A stretch of 64,000 nucleotides of DNA, taken from assembly GCA_002937455.1 (NCBI GenBank), contig PTJZ01000008.1, positions 1-64,000 on the forward strand, written 5' to 3'. Source of the stretch: Alphaproteobacteria bacterium MarineAlpha11_Bin1 (GTDB lineage: Bacteria; Pseudomonadota; Alphaproteobacteria; MPNO01; UBA830). The notes under the pieces were generated by a model that was not told the DNA's origin, did no database searches, and saw nothing but the letters and a program-made list of their open reading frames with translations. The translations under genes and the position numbers were made by a program. Positions 63,259 to 64,000 of the stretch are shown piece by piece (position 1 is the stretch's first letter; every line of letters starts with the position of its first letter).

Positions 63259-64000
63259 CAACCGGCCTCTAATATTGCGTCCGCTACAGCCCGTGCGACC
63301 AATCTCTTGGCAACACGAGAGCGATATTCAGCAGTGGCGTGCACATCAGTATCTGGATCTATTTCGTCGTCTAGTCGGTCAAGCGCAATGGCGAAATTTT
63401 CGGCCTGATAGCCAATTAACGCCTTTTCCACTCCGCGAAGTTTCACCGGCGAAGGTGCAACACCACCCGCAGTGACTGCTGCTCTGACGATTGCGCCGTC
63501 ACCAGAGAGTTCAACCTGCGCTGCCGCCGCAACAATCGCAAAATCTCCCTGTCGGCTAGAGGTTTCATGAAAACCAGTCCCAATTCTTTGGCCCTTCCAT
63601 ACCGGGATATGCACTTCGGTCAGAATTTGATCGGGTTCTATTGCTGTCATCATCGCTGCTTCGAAAAATCCCTCGAGTTGGACTTCCATCTTACCGGATA
63701 CGCTGCGCAGAACGATCGTTCCCTCCAACGCCAGAGCGGCCATCGGTATTTCTGCGGATGGATCTCCATGGACAATACTACCCCCAATCGTACCCCGATT
63801 TCGGGTCTGAATATGCCCGACGTTGCGAACGGCCTTGGCAAGTAATGGCAGGCGATCAGACACGATTTCTGAGCGCTCCAGCAGTCTTTGCCGGGTGCAC
63901 CCGCCAATCGAAATATAATCGCCCTTGTCCTCCACCCCCGACAGACCGTCAACATCATTAATATCGATTAACATGTCTGGACGAGCCATACGCATTGCCA
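63258..64000 (-). CDS. Molybdenum hydroxylase FAD-binding subunit (partial)
   Basis: The last 247 or so residues of a CoxM/XdhB-type FAD-binding subunit. Typical segments are RMARPDMLIDINDV, HIQTRNRGTIGGSIVHGDPSAEIPMAALAL and VEKALIGYQAENF. The family normally has about 40-50 more residues before the first of these, including the GGQSLxP loop, so the true start lies beyond the window end and the frame is cut at 64000. It is the first gene of the unit medium-small-large subunit, each overlapping or nearly touching the next. Confidence 0.88.
   Translation of the reverse strand, partial: AMRMARPDMLIDINDVDGLSGVEDKGDYISIGGCTRQRLLERSEIVSDRLPLLAKAVRNVGHIQTRNRGTIGGSIVHGDPSAEIPMAALALEGTIVLRSVSGKMEVQLEGFFEAAMMTAIEPDQILTEVHIPVWKGQRIGTGFHETSSRQGDFAIVAAAAQVELSGDGAIVRAAVTAGGVAPSPVKLRGVEKALIGYQAENFAIALDRLDDEIDPDTDVHATAEYRSRVAKRLVARAVADAILEAG

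Noticed and set aside
1..64000. CRISPR arrays, insertion sequences, phage genes, rRNA or tRNA genes
   Set aside because: None were recognised by reading; a covariance-model scan would be needed to exclude RNA genes fully.

Overview
The window reads as a chromosomal segment of an alphaproteobacterium of moderate GC content, probably an environmental member near Rhodospirillales. The evidence is a BamF-type (DUF3035) lipoprotein beside lspA and ileS, a GAAC-N7-GAAC LexA box before imuA-imuB-dnaE2, and a ROSE-like RNA thermometer with an RpoH-type promoter before an hsp20 gene. The order maoC-ribF-ileS-lspA-bamF-M16-M16-pgi-mutL, facing rluB-rsmD, is also typical of that class. I found no rRNA, tRNA, CRISPR array, transposase or prophage gene.

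Layout. 1-5.6 kb: a Rieske dioxygenase pair (minus) diverges from two tandem UbiD-family decarboxylases (plus). 5.6-8.5 kb: tadA, a glutamine-amidotransferase-like hydrolase, rluB and rsmD. 8.6-20.1 kb: a long minus-strand housekeeping block. 20.3-22.8 kb: a SAM hydrolase-like gene, a TauE/SafE exporter and a NaChBac-type sodium channel. 22.9-28.7 kb: the SOS mutasome genes imuA, imuB and dnaE2. 28.9-32.7 kb: a small catabolic set with a VOC enzyme, an isochorismatase-fold hydrolase, two TauE/SafE transporters and an ornithine-cyclodeaminase-like enzyme. 32.9-37.6 kb: a GldA/F/G-like ABC system with a DUF4340 protein. 37.8-40.6 kb: hsp20 with its thermometer, an L-2-hydroxyglutarate-oxidase-like enzyme and a DehI-like protein.

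40.7-48.1 kb: a MetE-like methyltransferase diverges from a TetR regulator followed by tightly packed genes (Gfo/Idh/MocA oxidoreductase, DUF993 aldolase-like protein, TIM-barrel isomerase, LVIVD-repeat protein), then a gentisate-dioxygenase-like cupin. A perfect palindrome lies in the divergent promoter. The substrate of this apparent pathway is unknown. 48.2-49.2 kb: a lone WecA/MraY-like transferase.

49.5-64 kb: a catabolic region with an extradiol-dioxygenase-like VOC protein, a class II aldolase homologue lacking its zinc ligands, C-C/ester hydrolases, RidA, a DMT exporter, a fumarylacetoacetate-hydrolase-family enzyme, a thiol-dioxygenase-like cupin, an SDR, an enoyl-CoA hydratase and a molybdenum hydroxylase of three subunits, the last gene cut by the window end. 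Decay is visible here: a thiamine-diphosphate enzyme reduced to its two ends, and a DoxX-like gene whose start is separated from its body by one base at a G5 run.

Most catabolic assignments are to family only, and substrates cannot be read from the sequence. Strongest non-coding signals: the ROSE-like leader, the LexA box, the TetR-type operator, a 12-bp-arm inverted repeat at 20165-20193 and a 16-bp palindrome at 46829-46844.
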